Positions 1 through 8,756 of a DNA stretch of 51,089 nucleotides are shown here, piece after piece. The notes beneath the pieces were generated by a model. That model made no database searches and had not been told where the DNA came from. It saw only the letters and a list, made by a program, of their open reading frames with translations. The translations under genes and the position numbers were made by a program. The DNA comes from an uncultured Bacteroidales bacterium (lineage in GTDB: Bacteria; Bacteroidota; Bacteroidia; Bacteroidales; Muribaculaceae), in contig CANSAP010000014.1 of the NCBI GenBank assembly GCA_947644715.1, positions 1 to 51,089 on the forward strand, in the 5' to 3' direction. Within the stretch, counting starts at the first letter, position 1. Each line of letters begins with the position of its first letter.

Positions 1-1
1 T

Positions 2-76
<75 letters not shown>

Positions 77-80
77 CCAA

Positions 81-111
81 GGAGTGACTCAAAAGAGCCG
101 CTCCTTTTTTT
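81..111 (+). terminator. Rho-independent terminator of the initiator tRNA
   Basis: A 10-bp stem (81-90 with 95-104, one A-C mismatch and one G-T wobble) closes an AAAA loop and is followed at once by seven T residues (105-111). It begins four bases after the tRNA's encoded CCA. Confidence 0.85.
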
Positions 112-201
112 GTCATGTAAGAGCGCATATTAAAATGGGGTCAATGCAAAAATCAATCCTGTTACGTGTCTTACTGTTGTTGACTATGGTGGAGTTGGTA
201 T

Positions 202-237
202 AAAAACAAAAGAAGCGGTGACTCACGTCTGCGCTTC
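202..237 (-). terminator. Rho-independent terminator of tRNA-Cys
   Basis: Read on the minus strand, GAAGCG (237-232) pairs with CGCTTC (217-212) around a loop that can fold further, and is followed by TTTTGTTTTT. It lies about 40 bases past the 3' end of tRNA-Cys. Nothing else is evident in the 112-274 gap. Confidence 0.7.
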
Positions 238-274
238 CTTGCAATTATTGGAGTATGAATTTGGGGATTGTTAG

Positions 275-345
275 AGGTCTCAACCAGATTCGAACTGGTG
301 TGAACGGTTTTGCAGACCGGTACCTAACCACTCGGACATGAGACC
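275..345 (-). tRNA. tRNA-Cys (anticodon GCA)
   Basis: On the minus strand the acceptor 5' strand is 345-339 (GGTCTCA) and pairs perfectly with 282-276. The discriminator base is T (275), the base typical of tRNA-Cys. The anticodon loop is CTGCAAA, with a stem of four good pairs plus one C-T mismatch. The T arm is standard (loop TTCGAAT). No CCA is encoded, unlike the neighbouring initiator tRNA. Confidence 0.95.
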
Positions 346-389
346 ATTAATGTGCTTTGCTCGGGTGCTCTTCCCTCGCTTTTGCAGTG

Positions 390-421
390 CAAAGTTAAGA
401 ATTTCCTGCGTAACTGCCAAA
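390..421 (-). promoter_or_regulatory. Bacteroidetes-type promoter of tRNA-Cys
   Basis: On the minus strand TTTG (421-418), a 20-base spacer and TAACTTTG (397-390) match the Bacteroidetes -33/-7 pattern. The tRNA 5' end is 45 bases further on, so the precursor would carry a leader of about 35-40 bases. Confidence 0.75.
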
Positions 422-482
422 TTTTTCTGTATTATTTTTGTTAGACTTAGTCTAAGTAGTTGAAAATCAGGGTATATAAATT

Positions 483-521
483 GATTGAGGTGGATGTGCT
501 GTAAGCACATCCACCTCAATC
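483..521. terminator. 18-bp perfect hairpin after nifJ, possible bidirectional terminator
   Basis: Positions 483-500 are exactly complementary to 504-521 with a three-base loop (GTA). The hairpin starts 20 bases after the nifJ stop codon. Neither strand shows a T run behind the stem, so termination or 3'-end protection is inferred from position and stability. The rest of 422-540 holds nothing else I can recognise. Confidence 0.6.
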
Positions 522-540
522 GGTTATGGGGTTATTGCGT

Positions 541-3500
541 TTACTTGCTGATGGCTTCGGGTCCGGTCACTTCGGGATCGGGCTCGTAGCTCTGTTTTGA
601 GAGGCGTACATAGTTGTTGTAGCGCCACTTGGCATTGTCTTCAGCAGCCTGGAAAAGGTCGTCGGCCTCTGCGGGGTACTGCTTCATTACTGATGCGTAG
701 CGCACCTCGCCCTTGAGGAAGTCCTTGAACTTATCCCACTGGGGAGCTTTGCTGTCGAGAGTGAAGGGGTTCTTGCCCTCCTCTTCGAGCATGGGGTTGT
801 AGCGCCAAAGCTGCCAGTAGCCGCATTCAACGGCGCGACGCTCCTCTTCCTGTGCATGACCCATGCCTGCCTTCAGACCGTGGTTAATACAGGGTGCATA
901 GGCAATGATGAGTGAGGGTCCGTCATAGGCCTCGGCCTCGCGCAGAGCCTTGAGGGTCTGTGCCTGGTCGGCGCCCATTGCAATCTGAGCCACGTAGACA
1001 TAGCCATAGGTGGATGCCATCAGGCCGAGGTCTTTCTTGCGGATGCGCTTGCCGGCTGCGGCGAATTTGGCGATTGCTGCGATGGGGGTAGCTTTAGAGG
1101 ACTGACCGCCGGTGTTGGAGTAAACCTCAGTGTCGAGCACAAGGATGTTGACGTTCTTGCCGGAGGCGATTACGTGGTCGAGACCGCCGTAGCCGATATC
1201 GTAGCTGGCACCGTCGCCACCGATAATCCACTGGCTGCGCTTGGGCAGGTAGTGGGAGAGCTCAAGAATCTGAGCGCACACTGCGCAACCCTGCTTGGCG
1301 CTTTCACGTACGTAGGGGATGAGTGCCTTGGCGGCTGCACGTGAAGCTTCACCCTCCTCCTTGACTTCGAGCCAGTGGCGGGCAGCCTCTTTGTAAGGCT
1401 CGGATGCATGGTCGGAGTTAATCATTTGAGAAAGGAGCTCTACGAGGCGCGCACGCATCTTGTCGTAAGCCAGAGTCATGCCGAGGCCGAATTCGCAGAA
1501 GTCCTCAAACAGGGAGTTAGCCCAGGCGGGACCCTCACCGTCAGCGTTGGTGGTGTAGGGGGTTGAGGGAACTGAGCCGGAGTAGATTGATGAGCAACCG
1601 GTTGCATTGGCTACAATCTGACGGGGACCGAAGAGCTGGGTGACGAGCTTCACGTAGGGAGTTTCGCCGCAGCCGGAGCAAGCGCCGGAGAACTCAAACA
1701 GGGGTGTTGCGAACTGGCTGTTCTTCACGTTCAGGGAGATGTCGAACAGATCCTGCTTGGAGCTTACGTGCTCAATGCAGTAGTCCCAGTTCTTTTGCTC
1801 GTCGAGCTGGCTCTCAATATGCTTCATGGCGAGAGCCTTGTTGCCCTTCTTGCCGGGGCATACGTCAACACAGTTGCCGCAGCCAAGGCAGTCGAGCACG
1901 TCAACCTGCTGCACGAAGCGCATGCCGGCTACGTTCTTGCCCATAGCGGGGATGGTGTGGTCTTCGCCGAAGGGGGCAGCCGCCATCTCCTCTGCAGTGA
2001 GCAGGAAGGGACGGATGGTGGCGTGGGGGCATACGTATGCGCAACGGTTACACTGGATACAGTTCTCGGGGTTCCATTCGGGCACGAAGGCAGCCACACC
2101 GCGCTTCTCGAATTTGGCAGTGCCCTGCGGCCATGTGCCGTCCACATGCTCTGTGAAGGCGCTTACGGGGAGCAGGTCGCCATCCTGAGCGTTGATGGGG
2201 CGCACTACGTTGGTGATGAATTCCGGCTCGCCGGGGTGAGCGGCGGGAGCCTCGTCGGGGAGTTCAGCCCAAGCGGGGTCAACAGCCAGCTTGTGGTATT
2301 CGCTGCCGCGATCCACAGCATCGTAGTTCATCTTAACTACATTCTCGCCCTTCTTGCCGTAGCTCTTGTTGATGAACTTCTTCATCTGCTCAACGGCGAG
2401 TTCCACGGGGATAACCTCGGTGATGCGGAAGAAGGCGCTCTGGAGGATGGTGTTGGTACGGTTGCCTAGACCGATTTCCTGAGCAATCTTTGAGGCGTTG
2501 ATGTAGTAGAGTGTGATGTCGTTCTTGGCCAGATACTTCTTAATCTTATTGGGGAGGTTCTTAGCCAGTTCCTCACCTTCCCAGATGGTGTTGAGCAGGA
2601 AGGTGCCACCCTTCTGCAGGCCGCGGAGCACGTCATACATGTGCAGATAAGCCTGTACGTGGCAAGCAACGAAGTTAGGGGTGGTTACGAGGTATGTGGA
2701 GCGGATAGGCTCGTCGCCGAAACGGAGGTGGGAGCAGGTGAAGCCGCCACTCTTCTTGGAGTCGTAGGAGAAGTAAGCCTGGCAGTATTTATCGGTGTTG
2801 TCGCCGATAATCTTCACAGAGTTCTTGTTGGCGCCCACGGTGCCGTCAGCACCGAGACCGTAGAACTTGGCCTGGAAGAGACCCTTTCCGCCGAAAGCGA
2901 TTTCCTCACCTTGGGGCAGAGAGAGGCGGGTCACATCGTCGTTGATGCCGATGGTGAAGCCGTTGCGGGGCTCTGCGGCAGCGAGGTTGTCATATACGGC
3001 TACAATCTGAGCAGGAGTGGTATCCTTAGAGCCGAGGCCGTAGCGTCCGCCTACGATGAGGGGTGCATTCTCGCGGCCATAGAAGCAGTCCTTGACGTCG
3101 AGGTAGAGGGGTTCGCCGGCAGCGCCGGGTTCCTTTGTGCGGTCAAGCACGGCGATGCGCTTTGCGCTTGCGGGCACAGCAGCCAGGAAGTGCTTGGCTG
3201 AGAAGGGGCGGTAGAGGTGCACGGCCACGAGACCCACTTTGCGACCCTGTTCGCGCAGGTGGTCGATGGTTTCGCGGATGGCCTGGGTTACACTGCCCAT
3301 GGCGATGATTACGTGCTCGGCCTCGGGGTCGCCATAGTAATCGAAGAGGCCGTATTTACGACCGGTGATCTTGGAAATCTCGTTCATGTATTCCTCTACG
3401 ATGGCGGGCACAGCCTCATAGTAGGGGTTGGATGCCTCACGGTGCTGGAAGAATACGTCGGGGTTCTCGGCCATGCCGCGAGCCACGGGCTTGGTGGGGT

Positions 3501-4131
3501 TCAGCGCGCGGGCACGGAAGTCAGCGAGCGCTTCGCGGTCGATGAGCGGAGCGAGGTCCTCGTTGGAGAGAGCCTCGATTTTCTGAATCTCGTGAGAGGT
3601 GCGGAAGCCGTCGAAGAAGTTTACGAAGGGCACACGGCTCTTGATAGTTGAGAGGTGAGCCACACCGGCCAAATCCATAACCTCCTGCACGGAGCCTTCA
3701 GCGAGCATAGCGAATCCGGTCTGACGCACAGACATCACATCCTGATGGTCGCCGAAGATAGAGAGGGCGTGGGAGGCGAGAGTTCGGGCGGAAACGTGGA
3801 AGACGCAAGGGAGCAGTTCGCCTGCAATCTTATACATGTTGGGGATCATGAGCAGCAATCCCTGAGAGGCGGTGTAGGTTGAGGTGAGAGCGCCGGCCTG
3901 CAGAGAACCGTGAACGGCGCCGGCTGCGCCACCTTCGCTCTGCATCTCCTGCACGAGCACAGTTTCGCCGAAGATGTTCTTGCGGCCTGCGGCTGCCCAT
4001 TCGTCTACATATTCGGCCATGGTTGACGAGGGAGTGATGGGGTAGATTGCGGCCACTTCGCTAAACATGTAGCTGATGTGTGCGGCAGCCTGATTGCCAT
4101 CGCAGGTCAGGAACGTTTTTTGTTTACTCAT
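541..4131 (-). CDS. nifJ: Pyruvate:ferredoxin (flavodoxin) oxidoreductase
   Basis: This homodimeric cytoplasmic enzyme oxidatively decarboxylates pyruvate to acetyl-CoA and CO2 and reduces ferredoxin or flavodoxin, a central step of anaerobic fermentation. The 1196 residues match the full single-chain PFOR length. Visible are the N-terminal pyrimidine-binding region (around 1-250, with PITPSSTMAE), two 4Fe-4S clusters (Cys691, 694, 697, 701 and Cys748, 751, 754, 758), and the proximal cluster ligands Cys818, Cys821, Cys846 and Cys1081. The thiamine diphosphate motif begins GDGASYDIG near 972. The gene stands alone. It has its own promoter about 120 bases upstream, which gives an unusually long leader, and a perfect hairpin follows it. 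The start is the only sensible ATG, directly before KQKTFLTCDGN. Confidence 0.97.
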   Translation of the reverse strand: MSKQKTFLTCDGNQAAAHISYMFSEVAAIYPITPSSTMAEYVDEWAAAGRKNIFGETVLVQEMQSEGGAAGAVHGSLQAGALTSTYTASQGLLLMIPNMYKIAGELLPCVFHVSARTLASHALSIFGDHQDVMSVRQTGFAMLAEGSVQEVMDLAGVAHLSTIKSRVPFVNFFDGFRTSHEIQKIEALSNEDLAPLIDREALADFRARALNPTKPVARGMAENPDVFFQHREASNPYYEAVPAIVEEYMNEISKITGRKYGLFDYYGDPEAEHVIIAMGSVTQAIRETIDHLREQGRKVGLVAVHLYRPFSAKHFLAAVPASAKRIAVLDRTKEPGAAGEPLYLDVKDCFYGRENAPLIVGGRYGLGSKDTTPAQIVAVYDNLAAAEPRNGFTIGINDDVTRLSLPQGEEIAFGGKGLFQAKFYGLGADGTVGANKNSVKIIGDNTDKYCQAYFSYDSKKSGGFTCSHLRFGDEPIRSTYLVTTPNFVACHVQAYLHMYDVLRGLQKGGTFLLNTIWEGEELAKNLPNKIKKYLAKNDITLYYINASKIAQEIGLGNRTNTILQSAFFRITEVIPVELAVEQMKKFINKSYGKKGENVVKMNYDAVDRGSEYHKLAVDPAWAELPDEAPAAHPGEPEFITNVVRPINAQDGDLLPVSAFTEHVDGTWPQGTAKFEKRGVAAFVPEWNPENCIQCNRCAYVCPHATIRPFLLTAEEMAAAPFGEDHTIPAMGKNVAGMRFVQQVDVLDCLGCGNCVDVCPGKKGNKALAMKHIESQLDEQKNWDYCIEHVSSKQDLFDISLNVKNSQFATPLFEFSGACSGCGETPYVKLVTQLFGPRQIVANATGCSSIYSGSVPSTPYTTNADGEGPAWANSLFEDFCEFGLGMTLAYDKMRARLVELLSQMINSDHASEPYKEAARHWLEVKEEGEASRAAAKALIPYVRESAKQGCAVCAQILELSHYLPKRSQWIIGGDGASYDIGYGGLDHVIASGKNVNILVLDTEVYSNTGGQSSKATPIAAIAKFAAAGKRIRKKDLGLMASTYGYVYVAQIAMGADQAQTLKALREAEAYDGPSLIIAYAPCINHGLKAGMGHAQEEERRAVECGYWQLWRYNPMLEEEGKNPFTLDSKAPQWDKFKDFLKGEVRYASVMKQYPAEADDLFQAAEDNAKWRYNNYVRLSKQSYEPDPEVTGPEAISK

Positions 4132-4250
4132 AAGTTTTGAATATTATATCGGGTATTTCTATCTTTGAACTCATTTTAATGCCCTTGCGTAATAGGGTCT
4201 AAACACAACTTGGGACACCCCTTGACTGCGGGATGCCCTCTTTGAGTCCG

Positions 4251-4281
4251 CAAAGTTACTAATTTTTCGCGGCATAGCCAA
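4251..4281 (-). promoter_or_regulatory. nifJ promoter
   Basis: On the minus strand TTG (4281-4279), about 20 bases and TAACTTTG (4258-4251). Transcription should begin near 4245, leaving a leader of roughly 110 bases before the nifJ ATG at 4131. The leader can form small GC hairpins (GGG...CCC) and resembles no riboswitch I know. Confidence 0.65.
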
Positions 4282-4290
4282 TATTTTTTG

Positions 4291-4298
4291 TAATTTTG
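4291..4298 (+). promoter_or_regulatory. -7 box for the glycosyltransferase operon
   Basis: TAATTTTG matches TAnnTTTG and lies 22 bases before the ATG at 4321. No good TTTG was found at the -33 position. The box sits only about 10 bases beyond the -33 element of the divergent nifJ promoter, so the two promoters overlap. Confidence 0.5.
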
Positions 4299-4320
4299 CA
4301 TTTATTTTTAACCATCGTTT

Positions 4321-5937
4321 ATGTTGCGCATTACCTTAAATAATATAACATCTGTAAGGTTGAAGTGGTTCACACTCTCGGCTTTCGGATTGATTCTGTT
4401 GCTCTGTGCCTTCCCGGCAGACTTTGCAACCAAGGGGGAACCGCGTGAGGCGCTTGTGGCTGTCGAGATGCTTCGCACCGGCAATTGGATTCTGCCGATT
4501 GATGCCGCCGGTGATATGGCTTACAAACCCCCGCTCTTCCATTGGCTGATTGCTTTGTTTTCTCTTCCGACCGGTCATGTGAACGAGTTTACGTCGCGTC
4601 TCCCGTCGGTATTGGCGCTTTGGAGCATCTGCTTGATGCTGTGGAACTTTGCCGCGCGTTCGTTGTCGCAACCGGCGTCACGATGGAGGCCATTGCTGGC
4701 TGTGCTGGTGATGTTTACGAGCTTTGAGGTGTTTCGTGCCGGGGTGAATTGCCGTGTCGACATGCTGCTCTGTGCGCTCATGGTAGCGGCCATAATGCTT
4801 CTCGCCCGAGGAGGATGTCAGCTTCAGCGGGGATGTCTGAAATGGCATTTGGGTGCGGTGCTCTGCATGAGCGGAGCCGTGCTCACGAAAGGGCCGGTAG
4901 GAGCTGTTTTGCCGCTGCTTATATGGTGGCTTTGGAGCATTCTTATGGGCTGGAAGTCGGGGTATGCCGCTCCGATATGGATGCTGACTTTGCGCGCTGT
5001 TGTGCTGGGTCTGGCATCCCTGGTGCTTCCGGCTATGTGGTATGTCGCCGCTTATATGCAGGGTGGCGACCGATTCCTGCGCTTAGCTATGGAGGAGAAT
5101 TTCGGGCGGATGCTCGGCACTATGAGCTATGATTCCCATGTAAAGCCTTTCTGGTATAACTTCGTGATGGTAGCCTCCGGTCTGCTTCCCTGGACAGCCC
5201 TGCTGCTGCTCTCGCTGCTGCGCAAGCCCTGGCAGTGGATGAAGCGTATAGACCCGGCCATACGCATTGAGCAACGCAGACGCCTGTGGCCGAGAATGTC
5301 GGCGCATGAGCTGCTGAACTGGGTGGCTGTCATAGCCGTGTTGGTGTTCTATACTATTCCAAAGAGCAAGCGAGGGGTTTATCTGCTTCCGCTGTATCCG
5401 TTTGCCGCTTCGCTCATAGCTGATTATGTGCTTCTCTATGCCTGCCGCTATCGCAAGGCGCTGAGAGTCGCGCTGTGGAGCGGAGCAGTGGCCTGCGGGC
5501 TTTACCTTATTATATATATGGTGGTATGGCCGTTGATGGTGAATCGCAGCAGCGACCGCCTGACTGCCCGCGAGCTTCAGGAGCAGGTGGGTGAGGCTCG
5601 GGTCTATACTTTTATCAATTCCCGCATGGATCGCTTCTATGGGGTTGACTTCTATTTCGGCCGTCCGTTGCTCCCGCTGCTCCCTTCGGGTCAGGATGCT
5701 GATGCTCCGTCTGACTACACTCCGCAGATGATACGGATTCCCGCTGACTCGCTCTTCTATGTCGCTTTGACTGAAAGAGATGCTGAGAGTCAGGGAATAG
5801 AACTGATAAAGGAATTCAATCGCCGAGGCTATCTGCTTGACCCTGTGTGGACAAGCGGGCGCAAGACCCGCGACATGCGTCAGCGGCTTATCCTGTATAA
5901 GGCGGTTAAAGATAAATATGTAAGGCGCAATGACTAA
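4321..5937 (+). CDS. GT-C fold glycosyltransferase (ArnT/PMT-like, membrane)
   Basis: A polytopic inner-membrane protein of 538 residues. The first membrane helix ends in a periplasmic loop with TKGEPREALVAVEM, the acidic motif typical of ArnT and protein-mannosyltransferase relatives, followed by YKPPLFHWLIAL. Such enzymes move a sugar from a polyprenyl-phosphate carrier to an acceptor outside the membrane, for example lipid A or protein. The acceptor cannot be read from the sequence. About ten hydrophobic helices span residues 15-400, and the C-terminal part (around 410-538) is soluble and probably periplasmic. Its last eight bases overlap ispD, so the two are translationally coupled. The start is the ATG just after the -7 box. 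Family assignment is good; the substrate is unknown. Confidence 0.85.
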   Translation: MLRITLNNITSVRLKWFTLSAFGLILLLCAFPADFATKGEPREALVAVEMLRTGNWILPIDAAGDMAYKPPLFHWLIALFSLPTGHVNEFTSRLPSVLALWSICLMLWNFAARSLSQPASRWRPLLAVLVMFTSFEVFRAGVNCRVDMLLCALMVAAIMLLARGGCQLQRGCLKWHLGAVLCMSGAVLTKGPVGAVLPLLIWWLWSILMGWKSGYAAPIWMLTLRAVVLGLASLVLPAMWYVAAYMQGGDRFLRLAMEENFGRMLGTMSYDSHVKPFWYNFVMVASGLLPWTALLLLSLLRKPWQWMKRIDPAIRIEQRRRLWPRMSAHELLNWVAVIAVLVFYTIPKSKRGVYLLPLYPFAASLIADYVLLYACRYRKALRVALWSGAVACGLYLIIYMVVWPLMVNRSSDRLTARELQEQVGEARVYTFINSRMDRFYGVDFYFGRPLLPLLPSGQDADAPSDYTPQMIRIPADSLFYVALTERDAESQGIELIKEFNRRGYLLDPVWTSGRKTRDMRQRLILYKAVKDKYVRRND

Positions 5938-6622
5938 GACAGCTATAATACTTGCCGGAGGCACCGGCAGCCGTGCCGGAGGATCCGTGCCCAAGCAATT
6001 CAGAATGCTGAATGGAAAGCCGATAGTGCTTTATTCCATGCAAGCATTCAGGGATGCCGACCCGTCGACGCGCATCGTGCTCGTGGTTCATCCGGAATGG
6101 ACTGAGTTGCTGCGCGATCTGCTGGCGCGGCAGAAGGATGTGCCTGAATATGAGTTGACCACCGGTGGCAGCAGCCGCGTGGAATCAGTCATGTGTGGAC
6201 TCCGCCTGCTTGGCGCGCCGCAGAGAGACAGTCTCGTGGCTGTGCATGATGCCGCCCGGCCGCTGGTGAGCACTGAGATGATATGGCGTGGATGGGAGAT
6301 GGCCTGCCTGAGTGGTGCGGCTGTGCCTGTGGTGCCTGTGACGGATTCGCTGCGTATGCTGGTTGAGAATGGAAGTATGCACGCCGACAGAGCTAACTAT
6401 CGGGTAGTGCAGACCCCGCAGGTGTTTTCTCACGAACGGCTTGCCAAGTCTTACTCGCAGGTGCAGGGACGGATTCTCTCCCGCTTTACGGATGATGCCT
6501 CAGTTGTTGAATTCTTCGGACATCATGTAGCACTCTATGAGGGTGAGACAGAGAATATTAAGGTGACTAATCCGATGGACTTCATCGTTGCGGAGGCTTT
6601 GTTGAGTCAGCGGAATGGATAA
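5930..6622 (+). CDS. ispD: 2-C-methyl-D-erythritol 4-phosphate cytidylyltransferase
   Basis: IspD joins CTP and methylerythritol phosphate in the non-mevalonate isoprenoid pathway, which supplies undecaprenyl and quinone precursors. The 230-residue length is typical. The nucleotide loop LAGGTGSRAGG (8-18) leads to PKQF, with Arg15 and Lys22 in the positions of the catalytic Arg and Lys of the E. coli enzyme. VHDAARP, QTPQVF and TDDASVVE follow in the family order. A ribitol-5-phosphate cytidylyltransferase (TarI) is related, but nothing nearby suggests teichoic acid. The gene overlaps its upstream and downstream neighbours by eight bases each. Confidence 0.9.
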   Translation: MTKTAIILAGGTGSRAGGSVPKQFRMLNGKPIVLYSMQAFRDADPSTRIVLVVHPEWTELLRDLLARQKDVPEYELTTGGSSRVESVMCGLRLLGAPQRDSLVAVHDAARPLVSTEMIWRGWEMACLSGAAVPVVPVTDSLRMLVENGSMHADRANYRVVQTPQVFSHERLAKSYSQVQGRILSRFTDDASVVEFFGHHVALYEGETENIKVTNPMDFIVAEALLSQRNG

Positions 6623-8756
6623 ATTAGGCGCGACAAAGATAATGTATTTGAAAGGGGTAGGTCCCGTGAGGGGCAAACTCCTTGAGGATGAGCTGGGAAT
6701 AGCCACCCTGCGCGACCTGCTCTATACCGCTCCGCGTCGCTACATTGACCGTCGGCGCATCTATCGCATCCGTGAGTTGGAAGAGACAATGGCCGATGTT
6801 CAGGTGGCCGGACGCTTCGTGCGCTTCGACATGGAGGGAGAGGGTGCCCGCAAACGCCTGACGGCGCTTTTCACTGACGGGGAGAGCATGATGCAGGTCG
6901 TTTGGTTCAATCGCCACAAGCAGATTGCTTCGGCCTATACTCCCGGCACGACCTATCTGCTTTTAGGCAAACCGAATGCATTCAAAGGCACATGGAGCAT
7001 GGCGCATCCCGAGGTCGAGGTCTACGACCCCTCGCGCCCTCCTGAAGGTTTGCGTGGTGTCTATCCGCTGACGGAATCCCTGCGTCGCCGAGGCTTTACG
7101 CTGCGCACACTGCCGCAGTTAGTGGCAGCGCTTTGGCAGTCGCATCCGGCGGTGAAGGATACGTTACCCGCATCGCTGCTCGCCAAATATAGGCTCATGC
7201 CTCTGCAGGATGCACTTCATCAGATTCATAACCCGACTTCGCCGGCATTGCTTCAGCAGGCCCGCGAGCGCCTCAAGTTTGAGGAACTGTTCTTTCTTGA
7301 GCTGCACATCCTGCGCTATGCGCGCGCACGCAACCGCAGGCTTCGCGGTCAGGTGTTTACAACTGTCGGTGAGTGCTTCAACCGCTTTTTCAGCGAAGTG
7401 CTTCCGTTTCCTCTGACGGGAGCGCAGAAGAGAGTGCTTCGCGAGATTAGACAGGATACCCGCACCGGGGCGCAAATGAACCGTCTGTTGCAGGGGGATG
7501 TGGGCAGTGGCAAGACGCTGGTGGCATTCATGTCAATGCTGTTGGCCGTGGACAATGGTTGTCAGGCTTGCCTGCTGGCTCCGACCGAGATTCTTGCAGC
7601 GCAGCACTTCGAGACCATCAGCGCCTGGGGTGAGAAAATAGGTCTGAATGTCAGGCTACTGACGGGGAGCACCCGAGCCAAAGCTCGCAGAGAGATTGAC
7701 GAGGGGTTGCAGTCAGGGAGTATAAATCTGCTCATAGGGACTCACGCCGTGATTGAAGACAGAGTGAAGTTTCATAATCTCGGAATGGCTGTGATTGATG
7801 AGCAGCACCGCTTCGGAGTGGCGCAGCGTGCGCGCATCTGGGGGAAGAATGAGATACCTCCTCACGTGCTCGTGATGACAGCCACCCCGATTCCCCGCAC
7901 ACTGGCCATGACTCTTTATGGCGACCTGCAGGTGTCAGTCATTGACGAGCTTCCTCCCGGGCGCAAACCGATAACCACGATGCTACGCTATGATGCCCAG
8001 CGGCATTCGATGTGGTGTGGCGTCGGGAGTGAATTGCGCGCAGGGCGGCAGGTGTATGTGGTAGTTCCGCTGATTTCAGAGAATGAAAAACTGTCGCTGA
8101 GGAGCCTTGAAGAGGCTTATGCGGCTGTCTGCGACATTTTCCCTGATTATACGGTGGCGCGTGTTCACGGGCGGATGAAGCCCTCCGAGAAGGACTTTCA
8201 AATGCAGCTTTTTGCCTCAGGAGAGGCGCGGATTCTTGTTGCCACCACAGTGATTGAGGTGGGTGTAAATGTGCCGAACGCTTCAGTGATGGTTATTGAG
8301 AATGCCGAGCGTTTCGGCCTCTCGCAACTGCATCAGTTGCGCGGACGTGTGGGTCGAGGTGCCGACAAGAGTTACTGCATTCTGATGACGCATGAGAAGA
8401 TATCGCCGATTACTCGCAAGCGCCTGGAAATCATGACCTCTACCACCGACGGCTTTCTGATAGCTGAGGCCGACATGAATATGCGAGGACCCGGCGATAT
8501 GGAGGGCACCCAGCAGAGTGGGCTGGCATTGAACTTGCGTCACGCTTCTTTGGCTACCGACGGCCAGATACTTACTTTGGCTCGCGAGGCGGCGGAGGCT
8601 GTGCTTAACGGCACACCCCGCCTCGACAAATCTCCCGGTGAAGGGGGAAGCGAGACGGGGTTTGCAATACAATTGACGGATGCGGAGGCAGCCTCACTGA
8701 GTGCTGAGCTGACCTATCGCTTTGCGGCCGACAAGGACTGGGGAATCATCAGCTGA
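6615..8756 (+). CDS. recG: ATP-dependent DNA helicase RecG
   Basis: RecG remodels stalled replication forks and branched recombination intermediates. The 713 residues contain the N-terminal wedge/OB region (about 60-140, with QVVWFNRHKQ), Walker A GDVGSGKT (294-301) and the DEQH box (395-398) expected for RecG, followed by TATPIPRTLAMTLYGD, VATTVIEVGVNVPNA and QLRGRVGRG of the helicase C domain. The C-terminal RecG wedge-type domain carries MRGPGDMEGTQQSG. The start overlaps ispD by eight bases. The stop overlaps the stop of the convergent TPR gene, so no terminator separates them. Confidence 0.97.
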   Translation: MDKLGATKIMYLKGVGPVRGKLLEDELGIATLRDLLYTAPRRYIDRRRIYRIRELEETMADVQVAGRFVRFDMEGEGARKRLTALFTDGESMMQVVWFNRHKQIASAYTPGTTYLLLGKPNAFKGTWSMAHPEVEVYDPSRPPEGLRGVYPLTESLRRRGFTLRTLPQLVAALWQSHPAVKDTLPASLLAKYRLMPLQDALHQIHNPTSPALLQQARERLKFEELFFLELHILRYARARNRRLRGQVFTTVGECFNRFFSEVLPFPLTGAQKRVLREIRQDTRTGAQMNRLLQGDVGSGKTLVAFMSMLLAVDNGCQACLLAPTEILAAQHFETISAWGEKIGLNVRLLTGSTRAKARREIDEGLQSGSINLLIGTHAVIEDRVKFHNLGMAVIDEQHRFGVAQRARIWGKNEIPPHVLVMTATPIPRTLAMTLYGDLQVSVIDELPPGRKPITTMLRYDAQRHSMWCGVGSELRAGRQVYVVVPLISENEKLSLRSLEEAYAAVCDIFPDYTVARVHGRMKPSEKDFQMQLFASGEARILVATTVIEVGVNVPNASVMVIENAERFGLSQLHQLRGRVGRGADKSYCILMTHEKISPITRKRLEIMTSTTDGFLIAEADMNMRGPGDMEGTQQSGLALNLRHASLATDGQILTLAREAAEAVLNGTPRLDKSPGEGGSETGFAIQLTDAEAASLSAELTYRFAADKDWGIIS

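Noticed and set aside
135..203. 22-codon hydrophobic ORF (starts MGSMQKSILLRV) after the initiator tRNA
   Set aside because: It follows a strong terminator, has no promoter and runs into the tRNA-Cys terminator. Probably chance.
1768..2469. 233-codon plus-strand ORF inside nifJ
   Set aside because: It is antisense to a well-conserved enzyme. Its length comes from the codon bias of the real gene.
5083..5994. 303-codon minus-strand ORF across the glycosyltransferase and ispD
   Set aside because: Shadow of the real plus-strand genes; low-complexity composition and no domain.
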